This document shows positions 1-6,618 of a DNA stretch of 9,536 bases, one piece after another; positions within the stretch are counted from its first letter, which is position 1, and every line of letters begins with the position of its first letter. The translations under genes were made by a program, and so were the position numbers. The stretch spans positions 1-9,536 of the forward strand of contig VGIE01000063.1 in the NCBI GenBank assembly GCA_016867955.1, read 5' to 3'. Source of the stretch: Betaproteobacteria bacterium (GTDB lineage: Bacteria; Pseudomonadota; Gammaproteobacteria; Burkholderiales; SG8-39). Under the pieces are notes generated by a model, which ran no database searches, was not told the origin of the DNA, and saw only the letters and a list, made by a program, of their open reading frames with translations.

Positions 1-101
1 CTCTCCGCTTGCAAGGGCGCCACCCGCAGCGGCGCGCGTCCGCCAGCGATGGCGGCGCTGCGCATGCAGGACCACAGCGCTGGGGTGATCGGTGAGAGTT
101 C

Positions 102-1364
102 CTAGGCGCCGCGCGCGCCGCCGGTGACTCCACTGGCCTCAAGGGCGCGTATTTCCGCGTCACCCAGGCCCAGGACCGTGGAAAGCACGTCGAAGCTGTC
201 TGCACCCAAACGCGGTGCGGGCTTGGCAAAGCCGCCGATGGGCGCGCCATTGACGTGTAGCGGCAGCGCCATGCGCTTGACTATCCCCAGCTCCGGGTGA
301 TTGACCTCCACGACGTAGCCATTGGCCAGCACCTGTGGATCAGACCCCACCTCGGTGGGCTTGCGAACCGGCTGAAAGACCAGATCCGGGTACCTGGCCA
401 GAATCTGTTCCCACGCGGGACAGGTCTTCTCCGCGAAGCGTTTCACCAGGAGATCCGCCAGCGCCCGCCGGTTGTCGTTGCGGACTTTCGCGGTGGCAAA
501 TCGCGGGTCCGTCGCCAGTGGCACCATGTCGATCGCCTGTGCGAACGCCGACCAGGCGCGCTCGTTCTGGATCCAGATGACGATCCAGCAGCCGTCTTCG
601 CACCGGTAGGCCGTATAGAGCGGCGTCTCCACCGATGGAGCCGGGAACAATTCCTCGCCCTTGAACAGCGAGTACTGGAGATTCATGTGACCGAGCCACA
701 TGGCGCCGCCCAGCAGGGAGCTCTCGATCTGCTGCGGCTGGCTGGTCTGATCGCGCGCGAACAGTCCGGCAAGAATCCCGTACGAGGCCAGAATGCCCGC
801 CATGCGATCGGCGACGGCCGTCGGCGGCAGGTAGGGCGGCATGTGGCTTCCGCCGCACAGCGCGGCCATCATGCCCGAGCGGGCCACGCCGACCGGATCC
901 AGGCCCGGGCGCGTGGCGTCCGGGCCGGATGGTCCGAATCCGGATATCGACGCATAGACAAGCTTCGGGTTATGCACCAGCAGGCTGTTGAAATCGATTC
1001 CCAGGGAGACCGCGGTTGCGGCGCGCATGTTCTGCAGGAACACGTCGGACTTTGCAACCAGCGCATGAAGCAGCCTGCGTCCCTCGGGATGCTTAAGGTC
1101 CAGGCTGATGCTTTTCTTGCCGCTGTTATAGGACTCGAATATCGCCGAACGCCCTTCCAGCAGCTTGCCATCCTGCCCGTAGGTCTTGTCCATGGGGCGG
1201 GCGGGATCCCCGGATTTCACGCCCTCGACCTTGATCACCTCGGCGCCCAGCGCCTCCAGCATGCCCGTGGCGATGGGACCCGCATGCATCAAGCCCACCT
1301 CGATGACGCGAACACCCGTGAGCGGTCGCCTCCCCTCTTCTTCTCCCGCGGCCTTGTCAATCAT
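102..1364 (-). CDS. CaiB/BaiF (class III) CoA-transferase
   Basis: The 420-residue protein matches family III CoA-transferases, which move CoA from one acyl-CoA to a free carboxylic acid through an aspartyl-CoA thioester; it is expected to be cytoplasmic. The N-terminal block (residues 15-50: LTGVRVIEVGLMHAGPIATG, then LGAEVIKVE) is the family's Rossmann-like signature. It is followed by ESYNSGKKSISLDL at 77-90 and YASISGFGPSGP near 137-148. Asp156 in GLDPVGVARSG is the likely nucleophile; the usual Gln-Ala after it is replaced here. Length is normal for the family. The ATG at 1364 has a GAGGTG ribosome site 6 bases upstream. It lies last in a leftward run after the cupin gene (126-base gap), so it may activate the acid produced by the neighbouring dioxygenase step. 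The substrate cannot be read from sequence. The family call is firm and the pathway is inference. Confidence 0.93.
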   Translation of the reverse strand: MIDKAAGEEEGRRPLTGVRVIEVGLMHAGPIATGMLEALGAEVIKVEGVKSGDPARPMDKTYGQDGKLLEGRSAIFESYNSGKKSISLDLKHPEGRRLLHALVAKSDVFLQNMRAATAVSLGIDFNSLLVHNPKLVYASISGFGPSGPDATRPGLDPVGVARSGMMAALCGGSHMPPYLPPTAVADRMAGILASYGILAGLFARDQTSQPQQIESSLLGGAMWLGHMNLQYSLFKGEELFPAPSVETPLYTAYRCEDGCWIVIWIQNERAWSAFAQAIDMVPLATDPRFATAKVRNDNRRALADLLVKRFAEKTCPAWEQILARYPDLVFQPVRKPTEVGSDPQVLANGYVVEVNHPELGIVKRMALPLHVNGAPIGGFAKPAPRLGADSFDVLSTVLGLGDAEIRALEASGVTGGARGA

Positions 1365-1490
1365 TGCGCACCTCGAAAACCAAATCCCAATGATACAGGC
1401 GGCCCTGCCTGCGATCGAACAAAACGCGGCCGGTGTGAGCCGTTTATACCGACCCTGCCTGTTGCCGTGCTGAGCTGCCTCGCGGCACCC

Positions 1491-2036
1491 TCAGGACGCG
1501 GCGGGCCCGTCCACCGGCACCGTCCTGTGCCGCGCGTCGTAGAAGTCAACCTGCGCCTGGGCGCGCGCGATGTGCTCCTCACTGCACGCTTCGCCATAGC
1601 TCGTATAGGTGTTGCGCCTGGCGCGCGCGTGCAGCATTTCGATTTGCAGGATGTTCAGCTGTTCCTCCCCCTCCTGGTGGAATGAATAGGGCACGCCGCG
1701 CGGGATCATGATGCCTTCCATGGGCCCGAGGCGGAATGCCTCCCCGCCCGGGCTGAGGAACACCGCGCGGCCCTTGAGCACCATCCAGAACCCGTCCATC
1801 GCCGCATGCGAATGCATGCGCGATTCGCCGCCTTCACTCAGCGTCTGCAAGGCAGCGAAACACACATCCGTGGTGCAGAGATGCGAGATCGACCGGGTCT
1901 TGCCGGGGGTGATCTCCGGCGCCTCGACCCGGAACAACTGGTACGCCCGCCGGTGCGGAGGCAGGTCCGCCGGCTGAACCGCGTTCACGAGAATCCTGCC
2001 GAGTTCAGTGCTGGAATCGATGGCAAGCTTTTGCAT
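1491..2036 (-). CDS. cupin-domain protein with divergent metal motifs
   Basis: I start this 181-residue protein at the internal ATG (2036) rather than at an upstream in-frame start at 2132, because AGGAGGGG sits 7 bases before it. The first cupin motif is recognisable at residues 69-89: GGESRMHSHAAMDGFWMVLKG, with His75 and His77, but Asp81 stands where most cupins have Glu. The second motif, GIMIPRGVPYSFH at 108-120, has PRG followed by Tyr117 where the metal-binding His is usual; His120 lies three residues later. The fold is therefore a small single-domain beta-barrel whose metal site may be altered. It lies between the dioxygenase and the CoA-transferase on the same strand and probably belongs to the same catabolic operon. 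It could be an isomerase, a decarboxylase or a ring-cleavage-like enzyme, or a ligand sensor. I cannot assign a reaction. Confidence 0.85.
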   Translation of the reverse strand: MQKLAIDSSTELGRILVNAVQPADLPPHRRAYQLFRVEAPEITPGKTRSISHLCTTDVCFAALQTLSEGGESRMHSHAAMDGFWMVLKGRAVFLSPGGEAFRLGPMEGIMIPRGVPYSFHQEGEEQLNILQIEMLHARARRNTYTSYGEACSEEHIARAQAQVDFYDARHRTVPVDGPAAS

Positions 2037-2124
2037 GAACGTCCCCTCCTGTATGCGCACCGACGAGATTATGGCAGACACGGTACTCCCGCAATGAAGG
2101 ATCAGCACGCCCGAAAGCCTGAAT

Positions 2125-2143
2125 GCCGACAATTTGTCTCGGC
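2125..2143. repeat. imperfect palindrome upstream of the cupin gene
   Basis: GCCGACAATTTGTCTCGGC contains the perfect 11-bp palindrome GACAATTTGTC (2128-2138), flanked by GCC and CGGC. It lies about 90 bases upstream of the cupin start in the 160-base gap after the dioxygenase gene. It is not followed by a T-run on either strand, so it is not a convincing intrinsic terminator. An operator or weak hairpin is possible. Confidence 0.35.
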
Positions 2144-2196
2144 AAAATACTCACTCTGACCCCATGGATTTAATTTACCCCCCGCAGCGCGCCTTC

Positions 2197-2980
2197 CTAT
2201 CGCTCATAAATGGTGACCCTGCACAAGGCGCGCGGCTCGCTGTAGTTGTTGATCGGGTAATGCGCCGTACAGCGGTTATCCCAGAGCACCGCGTCGCCGG
2301 CGCTCCATTGCCAGCGGATATGAAAACTGCGGTTGTTCCATGTGCGCGAACAGCATGTCGAGGATGCCTTCGCTTTCCAGCGTCGTGAAACCGACAATCC
2401 GTGACGTGAACAGCCGGTTCACGAACAGCGCCCGCCGACCCGTCACCGGGTGACGAAGGACGACGGGATGCACGGCCTTGCCCGTGAGCGGCGTGCCGTG
2501 CTCCGCCTGCAGCCCCTCGATCATGGCCTGGATGGCCGGGCTTAGGGTTTCGTAGGCTTCGTACTGGTTCGACCACATCGTGTCGCCACCCCGGGACGGG
2601 CAGACCCGCAGGGTGGCCAGCGATCCGATCGGCGGCTGCTCCGTGAAGCTGACATCGCTGTGCCAGACGGCCTTGTTGTTCCGGACGCCGCCTTGCACCT
2701 CGTCCAGCACCAGCATCTTGCCGCGCCGCTTCAGGTAGCTGCGGCTGTCGTCGTCCTTCTGGCTGATGGCGGCCAGGTCGCCGAACTGGCTGCCCAGTTC
2801 GACCTGCTGTTCGTCGGTGAGGTTGAGCTTCGGGAAGAACAGCACCAGATGCGCGTGCCAGGCCTCGCGAATCTGCTGGATGACGCCGGGTGTGAGCGGT
2901 CGGCTCATGTCGAGCCCGTGGACGGTCGCCCCCAGGGCGTATGCCAGCGGTGTGACTTTCAGCGGGTTTTCACGGGTCAT
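2197..2980 (-). pseudogene. TauD/TfdA-family 2-oxoglutarate dioxygenase, broken by a +1 frameshift
   Basis: This gene belongs to the Fe(II)/2-oxoglutarate-dependent TauD/TfdA family. Read from ATG 2980 it gives MTRENPLKVTPLAYALGATV, then the iron ligands His107 and Asp109 in AVWHSDVSFTEQPPIGS. The frame runs correctly to Phe219 (codon 2326-2324), then goes astray and stops at 2276. Dropping one T (minus strand) from the four-T run at 2323-2326 restores HIRWQWSAGDAVLWDNRCTAH and the C-terminus to a TAG at 2197. This supplies the third ligand His240 (TAHYPINNY) and the 2-oxoglutarate-binding Arg250/Arg254. The repaired length is about 260 residues, normal for the family. Without repair the protein lacks His240 and the arginines and should be inactive. 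It lies divergent from the iclR gene and heads the cupin/CoA-transferase run. The lesion could be real, a phase-variable slip or a sequencing/assembly error; sequence alone does not decide. An upstream in-frame ATG at 3094 is rejected because it crosses the regulator's promoter. Confidence 0.85.
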
Positions 2981-3037
2981 GTAAGGTGCCCCTAGGGGAG
3001 GTGGATGGCCCGGCATCGGCGAGCCGGAAAATGGTGT

Positions 3038-3054
3038 GTTTGAATAATACAAAC
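3038..3054. promoter_or_regulatory. palindrome 1, candidate IclR-family operator
   Basis: GTTTGAATAATACAAAC is a near-perfect 17-bp palindrome (only one symmetric pair mismatched) centred at 3046. It covers the predicted -35 of the plus-strand iclR promoter and the -10-like TATTAT (3049-3044) of a weaker minus-strand promoter (GTGTAA, 17 bases, TATTAT) that could serve the dioxygenase gene. IclR proteins commonly bind short AT-rich palindromes in divergent promoters; the assignment here rests on position and symmetry. Confidence 0.6.
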
Positions 3055-3068
3055 TTACTGTGTATATT
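3040..3068 (+). promoter_or_regulatory. predicted sigma-70 promoter of the iclR-family gene
   Basis: TTGAAT at 3040-3045 and TATATT at 3063-3068 are separated by exactly 17 bases, matching the -35/-10 consensus at 4/6 and 5/6 positions. Transcription would start near 3075, giving a leader of about 28 bases before the ATG at 3103. The two palindromes overlap the -35 and the -10 respectively, which would allow autorepression. Confidence 0.6.
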
Positions 3069-3073
3069 ACACA
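3059..3073. promoter_or_regulatory. palindrome 2, candidate IclR-family operator
   Basis: TGTGTATATTACACA is a 15-bp palindrome with 6-bp perfect arms (TGTGTA/TACACA) centred at 3066, exactly 20 bp (about two helical turns) from palindrome 1. Aligned centre to centre over 19 positions, 12 bases are identical to palindrome 1, including the shared core TG.ATA.TACA. It covers the predicted -10 of the iclR promoter. Confidence 0.6.
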
Positions 3074-3102
3074 CACACCCATTCGCCACGTCAAAGAAAG
3101 CC

Positions 3103-3909
3103 ATGGCCACGAAAACCCGACCGCGCAAGAAAAAAGCCGTGGAGAAGGACCCCCGCTTTGCCTACACGCTGTCCAACGGCCTACGCATCCTGGATGCCTT
3201 TTCCGGGGGTGCGGCCGTCCTCGGCAACAGCGATTTCTGCCGGCACACGGGCGAGCACAAGTCGACGGTGTGGCGCCTGACGCGCACGCTGTGCGAGATG
3301 GGCTATCTCAAGCCCAGGGACGGCAAGTTCGAGCTGGGCCTGGCGACCCTCTCGCTCGCCTACCCCCGGCTCGTCACCATGCCCCTGCGCAGGATTGCCC
3401 ATCCCCTGATGCAGAAGCTGGCCGAGGACATCGGCGGTGCGGTCAATCTCGGCCTGCGCGACCGAACCGCCATCGTCATCGTCGAGAGCTGCCGGGTCGT
3501 CGAGACCATCGTGAACAAGCCGGAGATCGGCGCGCGGCGCCCGCTCGAGGACGGCTTCGTCGGCGAATGCTATCTGGCGGGTGCGGAGAAGGAGGAGCGT
3601 GAGGAAGTCATCAAGGCCATGGAGGCAAGCAACCCGCCGGCCGCCAAGGCATTGAGGGCCGCCGTACAGAGCCGCATGGGTGAGCTGAAGAAGAACGGCT
3701 TCTGCTTCACATCCGGCAATGGCGCCAATGCGATCGCCACGACCATTCGTGTGTCGGACACCGGCGAAACCGGGTTCGTTGCCTGCGTCGTCGAGAACAA
3801 GACCCTGTCGAAGGAAAAGATGATTGCAACCGTTCCGCCCAAACTCCTGGGCATGGTTGCATCGATCGAGAGGATGCTGGGGAGCAGCGCTACAGTGGAT
3901 CCGGTTTGA
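3103..3909 (+). CDS. IclR-family transcriptional regulator
   Basis: This 268-residue protein has the two-domain layout of IclR regulators. A basic N-terminal tail (TKTRPRKKKAVEKD) is followed by a winged helix-turn-helix at about residues 20-80 (LSNGLRILDAF, then CRHTGEHKSTVWRLTRTL and GYLKPRDGKFELG). The C-terminal ligand-binding domain starts near residue 90 (LRRIAHPLMQKLAEDIGGAV) and ends in the family's typical FVACVVENKTLSKEKMI stretch. The start at 3103 is preferred over an upstream in-frame ATG at 2986 because the latter would run through the promoter and both palindromes, and because homologues begin shortly before the helix-turn-helix; the ribosome site (AAAGAAAG) is weak. Its divergent position beside the dioxygenase, cupin and CoA-transferase genes suggests it controls that cluster and itself in response to a pathway intermediate. 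The ligand is unknown. Confidence 0.93.
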   Translation: MATKTRPRKKKAVEKDPRFAYTLSNGLRILDAFSGGAAVLGNSDFCRHTGEHKSTVWRLTRTLCEMGYLKPRDGKFELGLATLSLAYPRLVTMPLRRIAHPLMQKLAEDIGGAVNLGLRDRTAIVIVESCRVVETIVNKPEIGARRPLEDGFVGECYLAGAEKEEREEVIKAMEASNPPAAKALRAAVQSRMGELKKNGFCFTSGNGANAIATTIRVSDTGETGFVACVVENKTLSKEKMIATVPPKLLGMVASIERMLGSSATVDPV

Positions 3910-4029
3910 TACTGCGAGGCCGGGCCGTGGGTCTGTCCTGAATGCTTCACCACTCGGCCAGGATTACGGGCTACAAGCGGTGCACACCAAATCGTGGTCC
4001 GTCCGAGAGATGCTCGGCGGATCGCATAC

Positions 4030-4058
4030 TTGACATACTATGGCGCTTCCGCCATATT
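4030..4058 (+). promoter_or_regulatory. predicted promoter of the XRE regulator gene
   Basis: A perfect -35 TTGACA (4030-4035) is followed after 17 bases by CATATT (4053-4058), a 4/6 match to the -10 consensus. The expected start of transcription, 6-7 bases past the -10, falls at 4064-4066, on the ATG at 4065, so the transcript may be leaderless. Confidence 0.65.
4039..4056. promoter_or_regulatory. inverted repeat operator of the XRE regulator gene
   Basis: TATGGCG-CTTC-CGCCATA is a perfect 7-bp inverted repeat with a 4-base centre. It lies inside the promoter, covering the end of the spacer and most of the -10. This is the usual place for the operator of an autorepressing antitoxin, and it sits 8 bases before the gene for such a protein. 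Binding by that protein is inference. Confidence 0.7.
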
Positions 4059-4064
4059 TTTGAA

Positions 4065-4382
4065 ATGCGCGGCACGAAGAACATCTTTGCTGATCTCGGC
4101 TTTCCCGATGCCGAAACCCACCTGCTGAAAGCAGAACTGGTGACCCGGATCCAGGGGGTCATCACCGCGCAAGCGCTGACCCAGGTCGCAGCGGCCCAAC
4201 GCATGGGCCTGAGCCAGCCGGACGTTTCACGGCTGCTCAATGGTCAATTCCGCGAGATTTCAGTCGAGCGCCTTATGCGCCTGCTGACGCGACTCGGCTG
4301 CGATATAGACATCACCATCCGCAACCATGGGAAAGCGGTAGCGCCTCGGGACACCATTCACCTTCAGGGCGCCCCTGTGTAA
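4065..4382 (+). CDS. HigA-like XRE helix-turn-helix antitoxin/regulator, no toxin visible
   Basis: This 105-residue protein begins MRGTKNIFADLGFPDAETHL and belongs to the small XRE-type group usually annotated as the antitoxin of RelE/ParE (HigB-like) pairs. The helix-turn-helix spans about residues 36-60, with the recognition helix in LSQPDVSRLLNG; a further helix (SVERLMRLLTRLG) and a final strand (DIDITIRN) follow. The ATG at 4065 is chosen because the upstream in-frame extension to 3942 would read through the promoter and operator. No Shine-Dalgarno sequence precedes this ATG, which agrees with a leaderless mRNA. A toxin gene would be expected directly upstream or downstream, but only 8 bases separate operator and ATG, and the 154 bases after the stop contain no credible frame. 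It may be an orphan left after toxin loss or a stand-alone repressor. Confidence 0.85.
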   Translation: MRGTKNIFADLGFPDAETHLLKAELVTRIQGVITAQALTQVAAAQRMGLSQPDVSRLLNGQFREISVERLMRLLTRLGCDIDITIRNHGKAVAPRDTIHLQGAPV

Positions 4383-4536
4383 GAGTTGAACACCGCGCAA
4401 CCTGAAGCGTGGCCTGTGCTTGAGACCGTTGTCGTCCACTGAAAACGCCCGCAGCCACAGATGTAGGGCCAGTGCTCAGTGCCGCACAGAGCGAAGGAAG
4501 CGGAACAAGGAATGTCGCTCTGACCCCGATTAACCT

Positions 4537-6543
4537 TCAAAACTGCAAATCCCTCTCCACAAACACCCTCCCCGGCACCTCTCCCAGAATCCGCGTCAGC
4601 ACCGAGTTCATCGTCGCCACATCGTTGTCGAATCCACCGTGCGTCTCGCTCCTCGACACCGCTCCCATCTCCCCCGCTTCACCGGCCACGACCACACCCT
4701 TCCGCGCGTCCAGGTCCTCGGTTAGCAATCTACTAACCTTCGCATCCGCCGCCAGGAAAATCTGCATCCCCAGCAGCGGCACGCCGGGCTCGGCTTCGAA
4801 GGCATTGCTCACCAGGTACAGCAGCGACTTGCCGTAAGGCCCGACGTCGTCGCCGCGCTCGGCCTCGTCGTCGAGGATGTAGAGGCTCGGCCGCGGGCAG
4901 CGCCTGGCGGCGATCTCGGGCATCACCACGTCTTTGAACAAATCCATGCGCATGGCCGGGGCCATGAACTGCAGGGTCTTCCATGCGAGGCCGAGGCTGG
5001 CGAGCTGCGGGATGGCGTGGTCGGCGAGGATGGCGCCGGCGCTGTGGGCGACGACGTGCAGCTCCCACGGGCCCGATCCTTCGGCCTTGGCTTCCTTCAT
5101 CAACGCCGCCTTGGCCTGCTTCGCGTACTTCACCACCAGGTTCATGGCACCCTGCGGGCCGATGGAGGCGAGCTCGGCGTTCTCCTTCATCTCGCGCCAC
5201 AGCGCGCCGCCGGGCGCAGCCAGCGTGAGCTCGAGCACGCGGTCGCGCGCCTCGCGCAGGTGTTCGAGAAATCCACCGCCGGCGCGCTCGTCGGCCTCGG
5301 TGAACTGGTCCTCCAGCACATGGCGCGCGGAGGCGAACCAGTCGGTCTCCCACATCACGTGCAGCGGGTAGATCTCGTTGGCGAGGCAGACGTCGCGGAA
5401 GGCGACGATTCGCTTGGCGACGTCACGCTCGCTGTTCAAGCCGCCGTGCAGGTAGAGCATGACGCGGCGCTTCTGCCAGCCGGCGGTGCGCGCCGGGATG
5501 GTTTCGAGGAACAGGCGCTCGAGGTCGGCCTCGGTGGTCCAGTAGTTGCCGCGGTCGGAGAGGAGGCCGTTGTTGCCCACGTCGATGACGAAGGGCCGGA
5601 TGTCTGCCAGCGGCACGGCGTCACCGGCGCGGAAGGCGCCGCTGGTGGTGTCGGCGGCGCCGCCCGCCCACAGGTCGGCCGTGACCGGCACACCGAGCTG
5701 CGCCACCCACAAGTCGGTGGCATGCAGCATGAAGTCCTCGTAGGGCAGCAGCGCGAAGCCGCCGGCGCCCCAGCCCTCGCCCCAGGAGTTCTGCACGATG
5801 AAACCCTGCGCGGTGTAGCCCACCAGCGCCACGGCATGGCCGCTGGCGGCGCGGCCCTTGCGCTGGATGACCGGCAGCGTGACCTGCCCTGCGCGGTTCG
5901 GCGCATCCGGGTCGATGACGTCCACCGTCGTCGGCCCCGGCGCGTCCCAACCCTCGTGCACCATCAGCGTGGCGTAGACGATACCGGTTTCGCAGAGCGC
6001 GGCGTGCACGTCGCGCACCTGGCGGTAGTCCACGCGGTAGTAGTCGCCGCCGGGGGTGAGGCGTGCCTCGTCCACCGCATCCTGGCCGAAGTGGCCGGGG
6101 CCGTGGCGGTCGTCCGGCCACCGCGCGCGCGTGCACACGCCGTGGCGCGCCCAGGCCTTCATGCCGCCGCGCGCGGACGACCCCTCGAAGGCCTCGCCCG
6201 GCCATTCGTCGTAGCGGCGCGCGAGCTCGTACAGCATGCGCGGGCTGACGCGACGATCAATGCCGCGCCAGTGCAGCAGGAAGTTGATCACCGCGGCCAG
6301 CGCGAAGCCGGTGCAGGCGCCTTCGCTGCCCTGGTTGAGGATCTTGGGCACATGCGCGCAGTTGACGAGCTGCGCGGTCAGCGGCGCCAGCGTCGGCTGG
6401 TAGGCCCAGTCGCGCAGGTCGATGCGGTCGGGGAAGGCGTCCAGTTTTCGGTCGTCGAGCTTGCGCGCAGTCGCCTCCGGCGCGGACTCGGTGCCGCGCG
6501 CCCTTCGGGAGGGTGATGCGGCTTGCTTCTTAGGGTGGGCCAT
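4537..6543 (-). CDS. papain-like C1 peptidase fused to an alpha/beta-hydrolase domain
   Basis: The 668-residue protein joins two catalytic domains. Residues about 35-285 form a papain-fold (C1) cysteine peptidase: NQGSEGACTGFALAA supplies the oxyanion-hole Gln71 and Cys77, six residues apart as in papain; His236 (SGHAVALVGY) and Asn252 (QNSWGEGWG) are 16 apart, again as in papain. Residues about 355-668 look like an alpha/beta hydrolase: RVMLYLHGGLNSERD carries an HGG oxyanion-type motif at 366-368, HVVAHSAGAILADHA places Ser501 on a nucleophile elbow, and SETHGGFDND offers His635. The acid is not certain (the Asp558-559 area or Asp600). The N-terminal 35 residues are basic and low-complexity; I see no signal peptide, so a cytoplasmic location is likely. 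The ATG has GGGAGGT upstream. The gene follows the ceramidase-like gene by 75 bases on the same strand. Substrates of both domains are unknown. Confidence 0.88.
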   Translation of the reverse strand: MAHPKKQAASPSRRARGTESAPEATARKLDDRKLDAFPDRIDLRDWAYQPTLAPLTAQLVNCAHVPKILNQGSEGACTGFALAAVINFLLHWRGIDRRVSPRMLYELARRYDEWPGEAFEGSSARGGMKAWARHGVCTRARWPDDRHGPGHFGQDAVDEARLTPGGDYYRVDYRQVRDVHAALCETGIVYATLMVHEGWDAPGPTTVDVIDPDAPNRAGQVTLPVIQRKGRAASGHAVALVGYTAQGFIVQNSWGEGWGAGGFALLPYEDFMLHATDLWVAQLGVPVTADLWAGGAADTTSGAFRAGDAVPLADIRPFVIDVGNNGLLSDRGNYWTTEADLERLFLETIPARTAGWQKRRVMLYLHGGLNSERDVAKRIVAFRDVCLANEIYPLHVMWETDWFASARHVLEDQFTEADERAGGGFLEHLREARDRVLELTLAAPGGALWREMKENAELASIGPQGAMNLVVKYAKQAKAALMKEAKAEGSGPWELHVVAHSAGAILADHAIPQLASLGLAWKTLQFMAPAMRMDLFKDVVMPEIAARRCPRPSLYILDDEAERGDDVGPYGKSLLYLVSNAFEAEPGVPLLGMQIFLAADAKVSRLLTEDLDARKGVVVAGEAGEMGAVSRSETHGGFDNDVATMNSVLTRILGEVPGRVFVERDLQF

Positions 6544-6618
6544 GGAACCTCCCTGGAGCTCACTTCACGACCGAGCGAATATTTCCCTCAAGCTCCCCTT
6601 CATCGGGAGCCATTTCGG

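Noticed and set aside
1..101. Possible start of another minus-strand gene left of the CoA-transferase (ATG at 65)
   Set aside because: The frame stays open to the edge, but there is no ribosome site and about 21 codons are too few to recognise a family.
1396..1411. Inverted repeat CAGGC-GGCCCT-GCCTG upstream of the CoA-transferase
   Set aside because: Five-base GC-rich arms are expected by chance here, there is no T-run for a terminator, and nothing else marks it as an operator.
297..1685. 462-codon open frame on the plus strand
   Set aside because: Antisense to the CoA-transferase and to the cupin's 3' end, with no recognisable protein features.
3069..3080. Short AC repeat as a possible phase-variation tract
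   Set aside because: Only about four units long and part of the second palindrome; too short to slip often.
3930..3970. tRNA-like stretch (GGCCGAGTGGTGAAGC on the minus strand) resembling a Ser/Leu tRNA D-arm
   Set aside because: No matching acceptor stem, anticodon stem or T-arm (GGTTCGAATC-type) could be found around it.
5017..6516. 499-codon open frame on the plus strand
   Set aside because: Mirror frame of the peptidase/hydrolase gene; low-complexity translation with no family features.
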